DNA of 64,000 nt from Arctopsyche grandis (taxonomy: Eukaryota; Arthropoda; Insecta; Trichoptera; Hydropsychidae). The position numbers and the translations under genes are program-made. Positions 1-11,291 of this stretch are shown here, in pieces (position 1 is the first letter of the stretch; each line of letters starts with the position of its first letter). Below the pieces are notes generated by a model. The model ran no database searches. It was not told the origin of the DNA and saw only the letters and a list, made by a program, of their open reading frames with translations. The DNA lies in contig NC_135365.1 in NCBI RefSeq assembly GCF_051622035.1, positions 2,470,501 through 2,534,500 on the forward strand, read 5' to 3'.

Positions 1-1721
1 TCAAACTTTGCCGTTTTGCTCGGTTTGGTCATCAATATATGCGTAAATCAAATCCGCCATTACGATGGTGAAAAATAATCGTAATAGACACGTTTGAAAA
101 TACTCCATTATCGTTCTCGGTGACGTTTATCAGTAAGTTACCGTATTTATCCACTCTCTTCCGATCGTTTTTTCCCATTTCACCACCCTCTCGCTATGTC
201 AGATTTTAATTGTTTAAACGCCTATAATTTGTTTATTTTTTCACTCTACATATATTTTATAAAATTTGCATTATATGCTCTCTCTATCTCTATTATATAT
301 TTTTACTTCACTCATATGTAGGTTATTTACCTTGAGTTGTGTTTTAATTATATTTTTCTTGTTGTCATTTTTTTGGCCGGTAGAAACGTTCTGGTTCTAT
401 TTTAATTTTGAGGAAATTAAAGCAATCTCTCGACGATCTTGATTATAATACATATTTATATTAAATGTATACAATTTTAGTACATACATACATATGTATA
501 TACCTATACATATGTAAGTTTACATTTGGATGCAAACTAATTGCATTGCAATAATAATGGGAAGGTAATGTTATATAAATAAATAAATATACAGAATGTA
601 TAGAACAATCTTGATAATAAAGTTAAATAAAATTGGAAAATTCTGACAAGACAGTCATTTCAATTTTATAATCGTCCAAATCTCACAACTATGTATGTAA
701 ATATAGAAATATTCAAAATCATCAAGAAAATTGACTATTTTTATCGGTGAGGTATTTTAAATACTACAATAAAAATATTGTAGTATCAAAATGGTTGTTC
801 GTTTCTTTTTCTGCTAAATTAGAATCGGTAATTAAATACAGAGATAAAAGAGGAACTAGTAAACAAGTCCACTCAGATTGAAAAGTCAATTATGTTGAGC
901 TACAAGAAAATGAACAAAGTTGATCCCATAAAACAAAAAAAATGGGCCTGATTGGAGTTTGAAATTAAAAGAAAATAAATGAGTACTATTATACGGTCTT
1001 ACTTTTCGTGGAAATATATTTAGACAGAAAAATACATGAAATGCTATGGCGATAGAAAACTTTTAATTGAAGATTGATCCTGAACTTCAACGTTCATAAT
1101 ATTTAATTCTGGTAATGGAAAATCCTTAAATTTTCTTCGATATCGAAGCAAAATTTTTTCAAATTTCCATTTATACGTTATTAAAATTAATTTCGAACGT
1201 ACGACCTTAGCGAGTTTGATTTACGATATAAATTACTTGATATTGTATGAAATGAAAGGTCAAAATTTTAATAAATAGCAAAATGTCAAACTGGGCGTTT
1301 AATCAGCTCCGACACCTGAACGTCTCAACTTGAGCCGTTTAACGTTGCTTAAGAAAACGTTGCCGGAAAATTTCAGAAACCCAACGGACAGTATACATAA
1401 TTTACATTTAATTTGAATAATCATACCCGTGGAAGTGGTGAAAACATGTTACATAGCTAGCGTTCGGTATTATTTTAAGGGAAACGTCTATGAGGCTTTG
1501 TTCGACCTCACCGAACAAATGGGACATCACCTTCGTTTATATATGTATATATGTATGTAAAATATATTATAGATACACTAGCATAAGTTGACGAATGACA
1601 AGAAATAATAAGTCCCCTTTGCCTACATATAAAGCATAGACTTAAACGGCTGAAAATTCTAGCTTTATATGCTACATATGCTAAAAAGATCCAAGGTTGT
1701 TTGAAAAATGTGTGTTTAAAT
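1..1721. other. AT-rich intergenic DNA, nothing recognised
   Basis: I see no convincing exon, RNA gene or terminal-inverted-repeat element here. The stretch is AT-rich with short simple runs (TATA and ATACAT stretches near 470-520 and 1530-1570). All long frames are broken by stops. It may contain upstream regulatory DNA for a gene outside the window, but nothing shows this. Confidence 0.5.
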
Positions 1722-1950
1722 CGGTAAACGGACTACTAGTCATATGTGAACCAGACACAGGACAACCGGTCGCTCTAGATCGGTCACACGTGATCACTCG
1801 TCACACTAAAACTGGTCACACCCTAAAACTGGTTGACCGATTTTAGGGTGTGACCAGTTTTAGTGTGACGGGTGATCACGTGTGACCGATCTAGAGCGAC
1901 CGGTTGTCCTGTGACCAGTTCACATTTGACTAGTAATCACCGAACCGTGT
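1722..1950. mobile_element. Foldback MITE (GGTTCGGTGATTAC family)
   Basis: The stretch is almost entirely one inverted repeat. The left arm (about 1728-1830) contains the motifs for CGGTCGCTCTAGATCGG and TCACACGTGATCAC, and the right arm (1835-1945) carries the same motifs in reverse complement. The right end reads TAATCACCGAACC. The same arms recur near 34010-34125 and 34895-35212, so this is a dispersed foldback family. There is no coding capacity. Confidence 0.75.
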
Positions 1951-1956
1951 AAATCA

Positions 1957-2690
1957 ACCAGAATAATAGACTAGTAGTTAGCATACAATGCTTTGAACAG
2001 AGTGGTCACGGGTTCATATCCCACCGGTTTCTACTAGCCAGACCTTGGATTTGTGACTCCAGGTCGATCGTTTCCTATCAGAGCTTGTCAATTTTTCCCA
2101 TTTTCGTGGGAAACGGTTCCTGTAATTAGGCATCTTCTTTCCAATCTCTCTTGCAAAACTCAAATTATTCAGCATCTTAATTTTCGCCAATTTAAATATT
2201 GTTGCGTAGGGGTGGGTGAAGGATCCAAGTAAAAGGCCAAAGTCGTTTCACAGCATTTATTGGTGATTAAGGAGATACACGCACTGGCAGTGCTCCGTCC
2301 AGAATGTTTTCATATGGTCTAAGTACCTTCTTATAAAGGACAGGTCGCTCAGGGCATCTTCGACGTCCGGTTACTTCCCCATTGTTAAGTCACGTACTCG
2401 GATACGCAGTCCCACGCTTTTCGCGTTGTCAGTTCTAAGAACTCCACGGGAATGCGACCGAGTGCCGTTACCGCCGCCAAGTGCATTCGGGGGTATCTCA
2501 TTGTTAGCCGACTTGCACTTAAGCCTGGAGATAATGCTCGAAACCAATTATAACGGCGGCTCCTTTTAGCATACGCTACAATACTAATAATATTTGTATC
2601 AAATGTACAATGTTTCTGGCCAGGATGGCGCATTGGGGTTACCTGTTAGGCCTTCCTGATGTAGTAGATGTTTAGAAGTATAACTTAATT
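1957..2690 (+). mobile_element. tRNA-derived SINE, interrupted by an LTR
   Basis: The head resembles a tRNA gene: an A-box-like GTAGTTAGCATAC near 1975 and a B-box-like GGGTTCATATCCC near 2008. It is followed by the family body (GACTCCAGGTCGATCG, then GAAACGGTTCC). The body stops near 2199, where a 381-bp LTR is inserted, and resumes at about 2581 with the family tail (ATATTTGTATCAAATGTACA, CTGGCCAGGATGGCGCATTG). Other copies in the window show the uninterrupted order, so this is one SINE split by one insertion. Confidence 0.75.
2200..2580 (-). mobile_element. Solo LTR, 381 bp
   Basis: In its own orientation it begins TGTAGCGTATGCTAAAAGG and ends CACCCCTACGCAACA, the canonical TG...CA. It carries a TATA-like CTTATAAG box and an AATAAATGCTGTG polyadenylation signal. 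Flanks are ATAT on the left and ATAC on the right, a near-perfect 4-bp target duplication. Copies lie at 13349, 13734 and 25093. A 4-bp duplication fits Ty3/gypsy, but no internal region is present to confirm the family. Confidence 0.8.
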
Positions 2691-2874
2691 ATTTACAACA
2701 TATAAAGCATTATAGATTATTCACATCACTCTATTTTAATTTTTCAGATCTTTCGACATAGTCACAGTGAATTAATAGAATGAAAGGATCGACTGTGATG
2801 TACAAAAACGTACGTACTGAGTAAAGTTATACGTCAAACTGTACGGAGCAAAGTAATTGTCGGTATCGTTTTAA

Positions 2875-5800
2875 ATGAATAACAACAACACAACCATGGG
2901 TGAGAATGAACGCATCCGTCTGGTGGTCTTGGGTGGTGCTGGAGTTGGCAAATCTTGCATCGTGAGAAGATTCTTGAACAACACATACTCGGACAAGTAC
3001 CGCAGCACTGTCGAGGACTTGTACAGCAGAGAATATGACTTGGGACACATGACACTGAAGGTGAGTTTTATTAATGATTGTGCATACTTAATGTCGTCGA
3101 TATATCAGAACTGACGCTCTAAATTATATCCAACAGGTTGATATATTAGACACGGCTGGTGACATGCAATTTCCAGCGATGAGAAGATTGAGCATTGCTA
3201 CGGCTCATGCTTTTCTATTAGTATATGCTACGACTTCTAGTCCATCTTTTGCTGCCATTAAGCAGTGCTTTGAAGAAATAAGAGAACAACGTCCTGATTT
3301 TAAGGTAATTAATACAATTTACTTTACTGCCAATAAAAAAATAAAATCAGACTTCCAATATTTTTCTTAAATTCCTTCGGATAGATCTCTTTTTATTCCC
3401 ATTTGAAACTCAATCTTACATAGATTGGGATCATATTTGTTTTCCAATTCCTTCCGGGTACTCTCTCAGCAAAGATTCTGAAAGCTCAATTGAGATCTCT
3501 CAATTCAAAGTATTGTTTTCTTATTGATCCCAATTCGATTAATCAAATCATTCGTTTCTTTTATTGTTCATTAGTTCGCAGTGTGCTCAAGTTCTCAACT
3601 CAAACTCTCTGATGTTGAAACGGGTCCAAAGGAAATTCCTCAGATTTTTATATCTGAAGACATTTGGATTTTATCCATATCTGCCTATGTCTTGGTATCG
3701 TTGGGGTTCAACTCCTTGGCAAAGAGAAGAGATTTATTTCTTGAGAAACATTTCGTAAAATTATTAAAAGGAGAGATTCACAATCCCGCCATCCTGGAGA
3801 AGCTTAATTTTTTTTAAAGTTTTGCGAAAGCATATTTTGTTGCCAATTAGGGCTAAAACAAACGTGCTCATGAACTCCCCCCTCTCGAGAGCTGTTCGAC
3901 TCCTCAACTTACTGGCACATTGCTTGAATCTCTTCAATGCCAGTTATGTTAGTTGGTCGAGCACATCCTATAATACATAGCACGATATATGTAATTATCT
4001 TTATTATTTATTTGTTTTTCACTATACATATTACTTACTTGATTTTTATTTTTTTTTATTTTTTTTGTTATTGTTGTGTTATGTATACTTATATTTGTAT
4101 TAAAACCACATTGACGCTTTAGAACTACCTGTCAAATCTCTGTTGTATTGATTTTTAAAATAAATTAAAAATATGAATAAAATATACAATACCATATGGA
4201 TTTGAATCTTACATACATTGTACATTTGATAAAATAAATAAAATCTTTTTTTTATTAAAACAAACATTTATATTATACATATGCATGTATATGGATTTCA
4301 ATCCAGCTGGCGACAAGTCCCCTCGGGCGTACCTCAAGGCTCACTTCTTGGTCCTTTACTTACTTTTTGTATTCTTTATAAATGATATTGGTGATTGCTT
4401 CAAGAATTCCGTTTACCTCGTATTTGCCGATGATATGAAAATTCTCAAAACTATTGAGTCGATTACGGATATCTCATTTTTACAAGAAGATCTAGACAGA
4501 CTTTCTGACTATTGCCTATGTAATAAATTAGATCTTAATGTTTCCAAGTGTGCCATAATGACTTTCTCGCGTAAAAAAGGCGTTCTTAATTCTGTCTACT
4601 ATCTAAACAATCTAATTATTCCACGTGTTGGTTCTTTTAAAGATTTAGGTGTTATACACGATACTAGAATGCTTTTTAATATGCATATTGATCAAATCAC
4701 TGCGAAAGCATCTACATAAAGCACTAGGTTTTATTATCCGATGCTCTAAGGAATTTAGATCAATTAAAACCATCAAAATTTTATACTGTGCGCAAGTTAG
4801 AGTCCCATCTTGAGTATGCCAGCCAAATTTGGAATCCTCATTACGTTATTTATATTGATCGTATTGAAGCTATTCAAAAACGTTTCCTTAGGTATATATC
4901 ATTAAAATTTAATATAAAAGAAATTAATTATGAATCCCGATGCCGTAGGCTTCATATCTTTCCCTTGTATTATCGACGCAATGTAGCTGATATAACATTA
5001 CTTTCACGGATACTACGAGGTGACATCGACTGCTCTGCTATCCTAAGTAAGTTTTATTTATATGTACCAAATCGGTCCCTACGCAAATGGCCTTCTGGCA
5101 AATGGCTTCCATTGCCTCCACTAATTATCGTCGAAACTCTTATGTCGTCAGAGTGTACAATTTTTACAATGGCTTAGATGAGAATATTGACCTATTTCAT
5201 GATAGTTCAATTACAATTAGGAACTTATTTGCAAGATTGTTATTTTTAACCCGTTCTTTCTTTCTTTTTATTTTATTTTTTTTTTACCTTAATCCTTTTT
5301 GCTTAGTTTTCTATTTTTACTCACCATAATCTATTATTACTTTCTACTATTATTTACAAATTTGTCATTATTTTCTTTTAGTATTGTTATTTTTTTTTCT
5401 TTTTTATTGACCTTCATAGCAAGTTCCATTTTTCATTTTTATGCTATTTGAAGAAACTTTTAATTGGCTTATGTTTAATTATTTATTTTATTATCTTTGT
5501 TTTAGCTGTAAGTTTCTCTCTGTTTATTAAATAAATAAAATAAATATATCAAATAATTGAAAAATTTTTTTTTCAAAGGAAATTCCTATCGTGGTTGCCG
5601 GAAATAAGCAAGATTTAGCATCCACTCATAGGGAAGTTCAAATAGAAGACGTTTCAGAGTGGATTTTCTGTGATCTTCCCAAACTGAGGTGAGTCAAATT
5701 ATAAACCTACAAACAAAAAATTTATATCAATTGAAAACAATGATTGATTATGCATAAATTTCAGAGCTAAAGTTTTGGAATGTTCGGCAAAAAGTGACTT

Positions 5801-6315
5801 CAATGTGAGAGACATATTCCGCACGTTTTTGACATTGTCAAAAATCATGCCAAAACCCGGCGATGACACCACAGGTGGACTCAAAAGACGCTCCAGTGCT
5901 TACGTCAGTGCTACAAGCAAAGGTATTCATAGTAGTCGGTCAACTTATGTAGCCTCTTCCAAGAATCTCTATCTTCATCTTCGGTGCAATGGTTTTCTAG
6001 TCATCTCTGATGGCTATTTTTTCTTGGAAGAAGCTATACAACTCCTGGTCGTTTTTGATTAATCATCAAATTCTCATACTAGTGTAATACATAGATGGAA
6101 ATTAAGACAATGATGTTTGTACAGGGAAAAACCGTGCTCCGAGTCCAGCAGAAGGCAGACCTAATCACTTGGCAGCCAGCAGTACTTCCGAGGGTCTAGG
6201 AGGTGAAGCCAAAGCCAAGCCTCGATCCAGATCTTTAATCCGCAGATCATCTCGCAAAACCAAACAACAGATGAGAGACGCCCAGTCTAACTCCGAAGAT
6301 TGCAACGTTCAGTAA
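2875..6315 (+). CDS. Dexras/Rhes-like small Ras GTPase, 5 exons, 270 aa
   Basis: Coding exons are 2875-3060, 3137-3304, 5579-5688, 5765-5922 and 6125-6315, all with GT-AG borders and phases that join into one frame. Visible motifs are the P-loop GGAGVGKS (20-27), effector region STVEDLY (44-50), switch II DTAGDMQFPAMRRLSI (67-82), NKQD (127-130) and SAK (162-164). The FPAMRRLSI run is a hallmark of the RASD1/RASD2 group. The tail is basic and serine-rich (235-260) and ends in CNVQ, a CAAX box whose terminal Gln favours farnesylation, so plasma-membrane association is expected. The residue at Ras Gly12 is Ala22 and that at Gln61 is Asp71, so intrinsic GTPase activity is probably low, as in the family. 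The start ATG has a second in-frame Met at residue 8. Intron 2 (3305-5578) is swollen by retroelement debris. The family call is firm. Which RASD or DIRAS orthologue it is remains less certain. Confidence 0.88.
3564..3830 (+). pseudogene. Non-LTR retrotransposon RT fragment
   Basis: Broken frames in intron 2 of the Ras gene translate to the C-terminal 'thumb' of a jockey-type reverse transcriptase (pattern QVLNSNSLMLKRVQRKFLRF, then RRDLFLEKHFVKLLKGEI in another frame). The frame shifts at least once, so it is dead. Degraded flanking sequence from about 3380 to 3965 probably belongs to the same copy. Confidence 0.65.
4285..5420 (+). pseudogene. Degenerate jockey-like reverse transcriptase
   Basis: Frames 4285-4719 and 4788-5177 together cover RT motifs. 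A frameshifted GVPQGSLLGPL-like stretch near 4315 is followed by the catalytic FADD box near 4425, LDRLSDYC..NKLDLNVSKC, and then the thumb (LEYASQIWNPHY, IEAIQKRFLRY). A frameshift near 4715 and a missing N-terminal part make it inactive. It lies in sense orientation in intron 2 of the Ras gene and ends in an AT-rich tail near 5540 (AAATAAATAAAATAAATAT). Confidence 0.8.
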
Positions 6316-6478
6316 AAAAAAAAAAGAAAGCACACTTCTGTCTAGTCTAATTTCTCGATACTTATTCAATTTATGCATATTATCAATATAAACAATATTT
6401 GTGCACCTATCTTAGCTGATTATTTATATAATTTTACTTGTGTATTCATATTTGTCTATTCATAATCTATTTATATAC

Positions 6479-6835
6479 GATGCGGTGCAAACGATCGACA
6501 AGCGCCAGACAGACTGAACCACAGATTAACTGTACGTGTACCTTATGCGTGCGCACTGCTCGCACTTACACTAAGCGAAATCTACCCGAAGTCCCGACAT
6601 ACCCACCCTGTATACGTTCTGTGCTCCTGATACTTTAGTTCCGAATTTTGCCTTATTAAACTCGCCAGAAAGATCCAACTCAATTTGAATAATTGCATCT
6701 GTGCACATGGAAAGGTTACTCGTCATCTGATGTGCAATCTATCATTCGTGAAGTCGAGAATTGCGTTTAAAGCAGCCATCCAGTTAATCTGTGGTTCAGT
6801 CTGTTGGGCGCTTGTCGATCGTTTGCACCAAACCC
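6479..6835. mobile_element. MULE-like MITE with 10-bp target duplication
   Basis: The ends are an inverted repeat of about 45 bp (GGTGCAAACGATCGACAAG at the left, its complement at the right). The flanks carry an exact 10-bp direct repeat, ATTTATATAC (6469-6478 and 6836-6845). Duplications of 9-10 bp with long inverted repeats are typical of Mutator-like elements. It has no coding capacity. A second copy lies at 26961-27813. Confidence 0.8.
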
Positions 6836-6845
6836 ATTTATATAC

Positions 6846-8045
6846 CGTATATGTAGTTACCGTTAGTTGATATTTTGAACTGTAACAATTACAATAGAAG
6901 CTTGAGGTTGAATTTTATCAGTTAACTTCTGATAAGAGGATATATGTAAAAGGATTCGAAAAATTATACAGAGGGACCACCAATGCTATTCTATGCTTAA
7001 AATTCAGAAAAAGAAAGTATACTGTTTCGAATGCCGATGGAGATAATTATGACATAGTCTTATCAATAATATATCATTTCGTCTTACTGCTAGAATTAAC
7101 TTGAATCATTTTACTGTTAGTATTAATTAGTATTTCAATTTAGCATTTAAAATTTAAATTTACTCTATTTATAATTATTAAGCTTGTTGCAGAAACTATT
7201 AACACATATTGGTTGCAAATACTATAGGAATGTATTTGATTTAAACAAGTCTATTCATCATTGAAGTTTATATAACGTAATACAATTACTATCTTTAAAT
7301 ATAAGTTAGAAATATCACGCGGGCCAAATTATCAGATTGTTATCATTAATTTTAAAAGTTAACACTTTCAAAAAAAAACCCTAAACCAAACACAAAAAGT
7401 ATTTATATTCATCATTTAAATGTATATAATCGTGTGTGTGAATGTATGTATGTTTATTTAGTCCTAAAAATCATTTTGTATATAATATTTTTGTAAAATT
7501 GTATCAAGCTACTTGTATCCAATTAAACTTTGTCTAAAATGAGATTCAGGCCTGATGCTGTCGCGATGATGTTGGATTGATTTTTAAAGTCTATTTTTCA
7601 ATTCCTACTCACAATCACACTTTTTAGAATGTGAGGCAACGGAAATAGTCCAAACATGGTCTCATGGGCGATCCTATAGCTAGGAGTTTTGGCCCATTAA
7701 TTAAAAATCATCAAAAGTATCTAAATATTAAATTGGATTGGAGTATGAAACTAAAATTTAAAAATATCTCATTTTGAGGTTATGTTGTTACAAGTTTTTT
7801 AATGTCCATATTAGCTTCTTTAAGAACAATTATAAGATAGCAGACTTGATAAAATAGTCCAAGACAGTAAAGCATTTCTTGTTCCATTTTGTATGTGGCC
7901 TATTTTATCGTAGATCATTCTGATGGTTCACGAAGAAATGAATAAAATTTCTTAAAATTAGCATTTTAATATTGAAACCTACAAAATCATATGAGTATGA
8001 GTCATCGCGACAGCCTCGTTCATACCCCAAATAATAACCATTTAA
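6846..8045. other. Spacer downstream of the Ras gene
   Basis: The DNA is AT-rich and presumably starts with 3' untranslated sequence and flanking DNA of the Ras gene. An inverted pair, GATGCTGTCGCGATGATG near 7555 and TGAGTCATCGCGACAGCC near 7997, brackets about 450 bp and suggests another MITE. I could not define its ends. No exon is apparent. Confidence 0.4.
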
Positions 8046-8053
8046 ATTAATAC

Positions 8054-8972
8054 CAGTGGCGGCTCATGAGAATTCACAGTGGAGGGGCTGCAGCAGAGAA
8101 ATTTTATAATAATAGAAGTCCCTTTACGTATAAATAAATTGTGTCAATAATACGCGGTACGTCTCCATAACTACGCTACAACGCACGGAATATAATCAGG
8201 GTCATCACATATTCACTACAGAAATTAAAGTTTTATTTTGATATAGATTTATTTACAATTTGATTAATGGTGGTGTTGGGCGTTGGTAGCCAATCCGTTT
8301 CTTTTCTCATTATTTTTATCCACTTGTTTGTATTTATCTGTCCTTGGGAACTCTTAAATTAACGTGTAAAATATATAGTTTCAACAAAAATATGTATAAT
8401 ATAAAATGAACGATGTTTATATTAATTAAACTTAAATAATTGGCTATTAATATAATTGAGTATTCGGCGCCACCAAGAGAAATGTTTTTACATTTATTTA
8501 AAAATAATGTTTACATTTCTCTGGTGCCAGCCCTGAAATTTTATGTAGAATGCGGGCGATCGCCATGACACTTTTAAAAACTGTCAAACTGCGATGTTAA
8601 TTGACGAATATGTTACTTAAATAATCAATTTACTTATAAAAATGTATCCCATATTGTTTATTGTGTATTTTTGAATGCATTGTGCAATTTATAACGATGC
8701 ACTTGCCCATCTTGCGAGTAATATAAACAAACAGAGAAGTTCTTATCGGACATACGTCGATTACCTATAATCAAACACTTCTAATGCCAAAATTATTTGA
8801 AAAGGTCTGTGGACATTCCTCACTTGACAACAATATGACGCCTAAAGCCACTTCTATTATTATAACATTTCTCTGGGCTGCAGAGGTGAATCGGGCTATA
8901 GTAGCTCGAAATGTATGCGTACTATACTGGGAGGGCTGCAGCCCCACAGCCCATATGGACGAGCCGTCACTG
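8054..8972. mobile_element. Non-autonomous hAT element
   Basis: It begins CAGTGGCGGCTCATG and ends GAGCCGTCACTG, matching inverted termini. An exact 8-bp duplication ATTAATAC flanks it (8046-8053, 8973-8980). The 919-bp interior is AT-rich with no transposase frame. A smaller inverted pair, AGAGAAATGTTTTTACATTT and its complement near 8478-8525, hints at a nested insertion. Related ends recur at 29936 and 30192. Confidence 0.85.
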
Positions 8973-8980
8973 ATTAATAC

Positions 8981-9829
8981 ACACCTTTCAATCTTATCTA
9001 TTGCTAAAATTCCGACGATTTTCACACTTCACAATTGAAATTATGATGTACCACGAATTATGTGATATTTAAATGAAAGAAATTATGACCATTATATAAT
9101 TGTGGTGTTTTTGAATTGCTCATTATATTATACACCGTCATTCTTGCGCATTCCGCCGTACTTTAAAGCGAAAAAATAAACGTGCCACCATTTCAGCAAG
9201 TACCTTAGACCAGAGCATCGAAACCTTTGGATATTCACGACTCGTAGAGTTTGTCATACATATGTATGTACTTCATCGGCAGTCGCTAGTTATTCCGTAT
9301 ATGCATAGGGAAAAAACACTAACTAACATCGGTTTTCTCCCTCACACGCGATCTCACTCGCACGCATTAGGCCGAAGTGCTGTTCGGGGAACACATGTTA
9401 CCGCGGTGCACAGGTTACGATGCTCTGCCTTAGACGAGTAACCATTTTACTATTCCGTAAAGTACCACGCACTGGGCAAGAGGAACCGAGTGTAATGAAT
9501 GAAAATGTACATAGTCCATGTAAGGTTAAGACAATATTAAGCCCCTGTATACCTGTTAATAGTTTATAAATGTAAATACATATATGCATGCAAACACTTT
9601 CAAATGTACACGGAAAAGTTTTGCTACGGTGATTTTGACACACTTGAAGCGTTACATATATGATATATTGATTCGTTGAAATGCCTATGGAACATTAGGA
9701 CTTGAAAATTTTAATTGAAAAATATCAAAAACTTGCATAGTTGACATATCAATATATTTTCGATGCGTTATAACAAACAGTGGAATTGTATCCAAGGCAA
9801 CAAACGTATGCGTATAATGGGACGTTTAA
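8981..9829. other. Intergenic DNA, nothing recognised
   Basis: There is no exon or clear repeat terminus. Frames longer than 80 codons occur on both strands but show no family resemblance or codon bias, so I treat them as chance. Confidence 0.4.
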
Positions 9830-10135
9830 AGGTCTATTATTACTATCCAGCAGTTTACGGCTGCAGCACAGCACAGCAGCTCATATAAACGACAGTTTCT
9901 ATTCATACTATACAGCACCGCACGTTTCGGCACCTTCAGACAAGTTTTGGCCGAGTGCAAGGCAAAATCAGCTTACATATACATTGCAGAGCGCGACGAT
10001 ACGGCGCAATATTGCTTGCGTCGAATCAGCAACATGGCTCGTTGGTTGGGGTTTTTGCCTACCACCGAGAGGCGCCAGGTTAGATCCAATGAGTTGACCC
10101 CGATTGAAAAGAATTTATTCTGAGTACATCTGTAA

Positions 10136-10420
10136 TGCTGCTGGCCAGACTTGGATATTTGTGACTCCAGGTCGATCGTTTCCTATCAGAGTTTGCCAAT
10201 TTTTCTGATTTCATTTTTGAAACGGTTCCTCGATTAAATTGGCTAAAAACCTTCCCACCTCACTATGTCACCATACAATAAAATTTATGTACAAGTTAAA
10301 ACTCAAAGATGTCTCGTTAATTTCGAATTTTAAGTGTCAACTTGTGTAATAAAAATGCTCCATTGCTGGTAATTGGCCATGAAGGCCATGTTAGGCCTTC
10401 CTGGTATATATGTACATATA
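10136..10420 (+). mobile_element. 5'-truncated SINE
   Basis: It begins at CTGGCCAGACTTGG and continues with GACTCCAGGTCGATCG and the family's mid and tail sections, ending GCCTTCCTGGTATAT. The tRNA-like head is absent. Confidence 0.65.
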
Positions 10421-10454
10421 TAATAATACTGTCACAATATGACGTTTCCGAAGA

Positions 10455-10631
10455 TATTCGGTAATTGGACTATTCGTCACATTGCAGTGGTCACAAAGAC
10501 AATTTTTGCCATTAAAATCGCGAATACACAATATTTGCCACTCAAGTTCTCGTTAGTATGATGGACTTTTCGGCCGCCAGATGTTCCGTTGTAGAGATTG
10601 CAGTGACTTTGTGACCAGTAATCACCGAACC
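10455..10631. mobile_element. MITE, TAATCACCGAACC family (type A)
   Basis: Left end CGGTAATTGGACTATTCG, right end GTAATCACCGAACC. The interior motif TTCGGCCGCCAGATGTTCCG recurs in copies near 25013-25722, 35328-35500, 50850-51013 and 58135-58290. It is non-coding and shares its right terminus with the foldback elements. Confidence 0.65.
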
Positions 10632-10851
10632 AAAATATTCATATGCGCATGCGCACTTTAGTTAGTACGCGTGCACACGCTACTATGACGTCAAAAGTCA
10701 AAGAAAACTAGCTTCGCTTGATACGTTACGGTGACATGCACTGTTGTATAGTATGAATAGATTTTGTCAGCTATTGCAGTTACGTCTACGACATGAATGC
10801 GTCTTTTCAAAGAATACATTTCGTACGTGCTGTGCTAGTATGAATAGATCT

Positions 10852-11291
10852 TAAGCCGGCATCGCCGATTTAAACGACCCTTACGAAGAGTCTGTCCCAG
10901 TATTAGAAGTAAAAAAAAAAAAGATGTAACGATTTTATATGTATATTATTATATAATAATGAATATACATATATACATATATATATTTATCGTGTATTGA
11001 TAATTGTAATTCTAACTATTAATTCTTGTATGTCTCTATATAAAGAAAGACATAAAAGTGATAAATGTACCATAACCAAAATAATAAAAAAATTATTTGA
11101 TGTTTACGAACGCTTTCTGATATATATATAATATATGTATGTATGATAAAATAACGCTGAGCGTCTATAAAAAAAATTCAAGAGTGGTAAAAATATTTTA
11201 TTATACATTATTGAAAACCTGATATCACAATTATTCACTTAAGGATATAATTTAAAAATAATAAAAATTCGTGTTGGCCGCAGATCAAGAT
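10852..11291. other. CSN3 3' flank
   Basis: This AT-rich DNA follows the CSN3 stop on the minus strand. A minus-strand AATAAA lies at 11197-11202, about 90 bp beyond the stop codon, and is a plausible polyadenylation signal. Nothing else is recognised. Confidence 0.45.

Larger units (their letters stand above)
9830..10851. mobile_element. PIF/Harbinger-like non-autonomous element with nested insertions
   Basis: The left end AGGTCTATTATTACTA and right end TAGTATGAATAGATCT are imperfect inverted repeats, flanked by TAA on both sides (9827-9829, 10852-10854). Subterminal inverted motifs (CTATTCATACTATACA and its complement) support one element. A SINE fragment (10136-10420) and a TAATCACCGAACC-type MITE (10455-10631) have inserted into it. 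TAA/TTA duplications fit PIF/Harbinger. Confidence 0.55.

Noticed and set aside
6438-6870. Two plus-strand frames of 60-66 codons after the Ras gene
   Set aside because: They lie in or across the inverted ends of the MULE-like MITE and are not conserved as protein.
8784-9038. Overlapping 84-codon frames on both strands
   Set aside because: They lie across the right end of a hAT element and its target duplication, and are mirror frames of AT-rich DNA.
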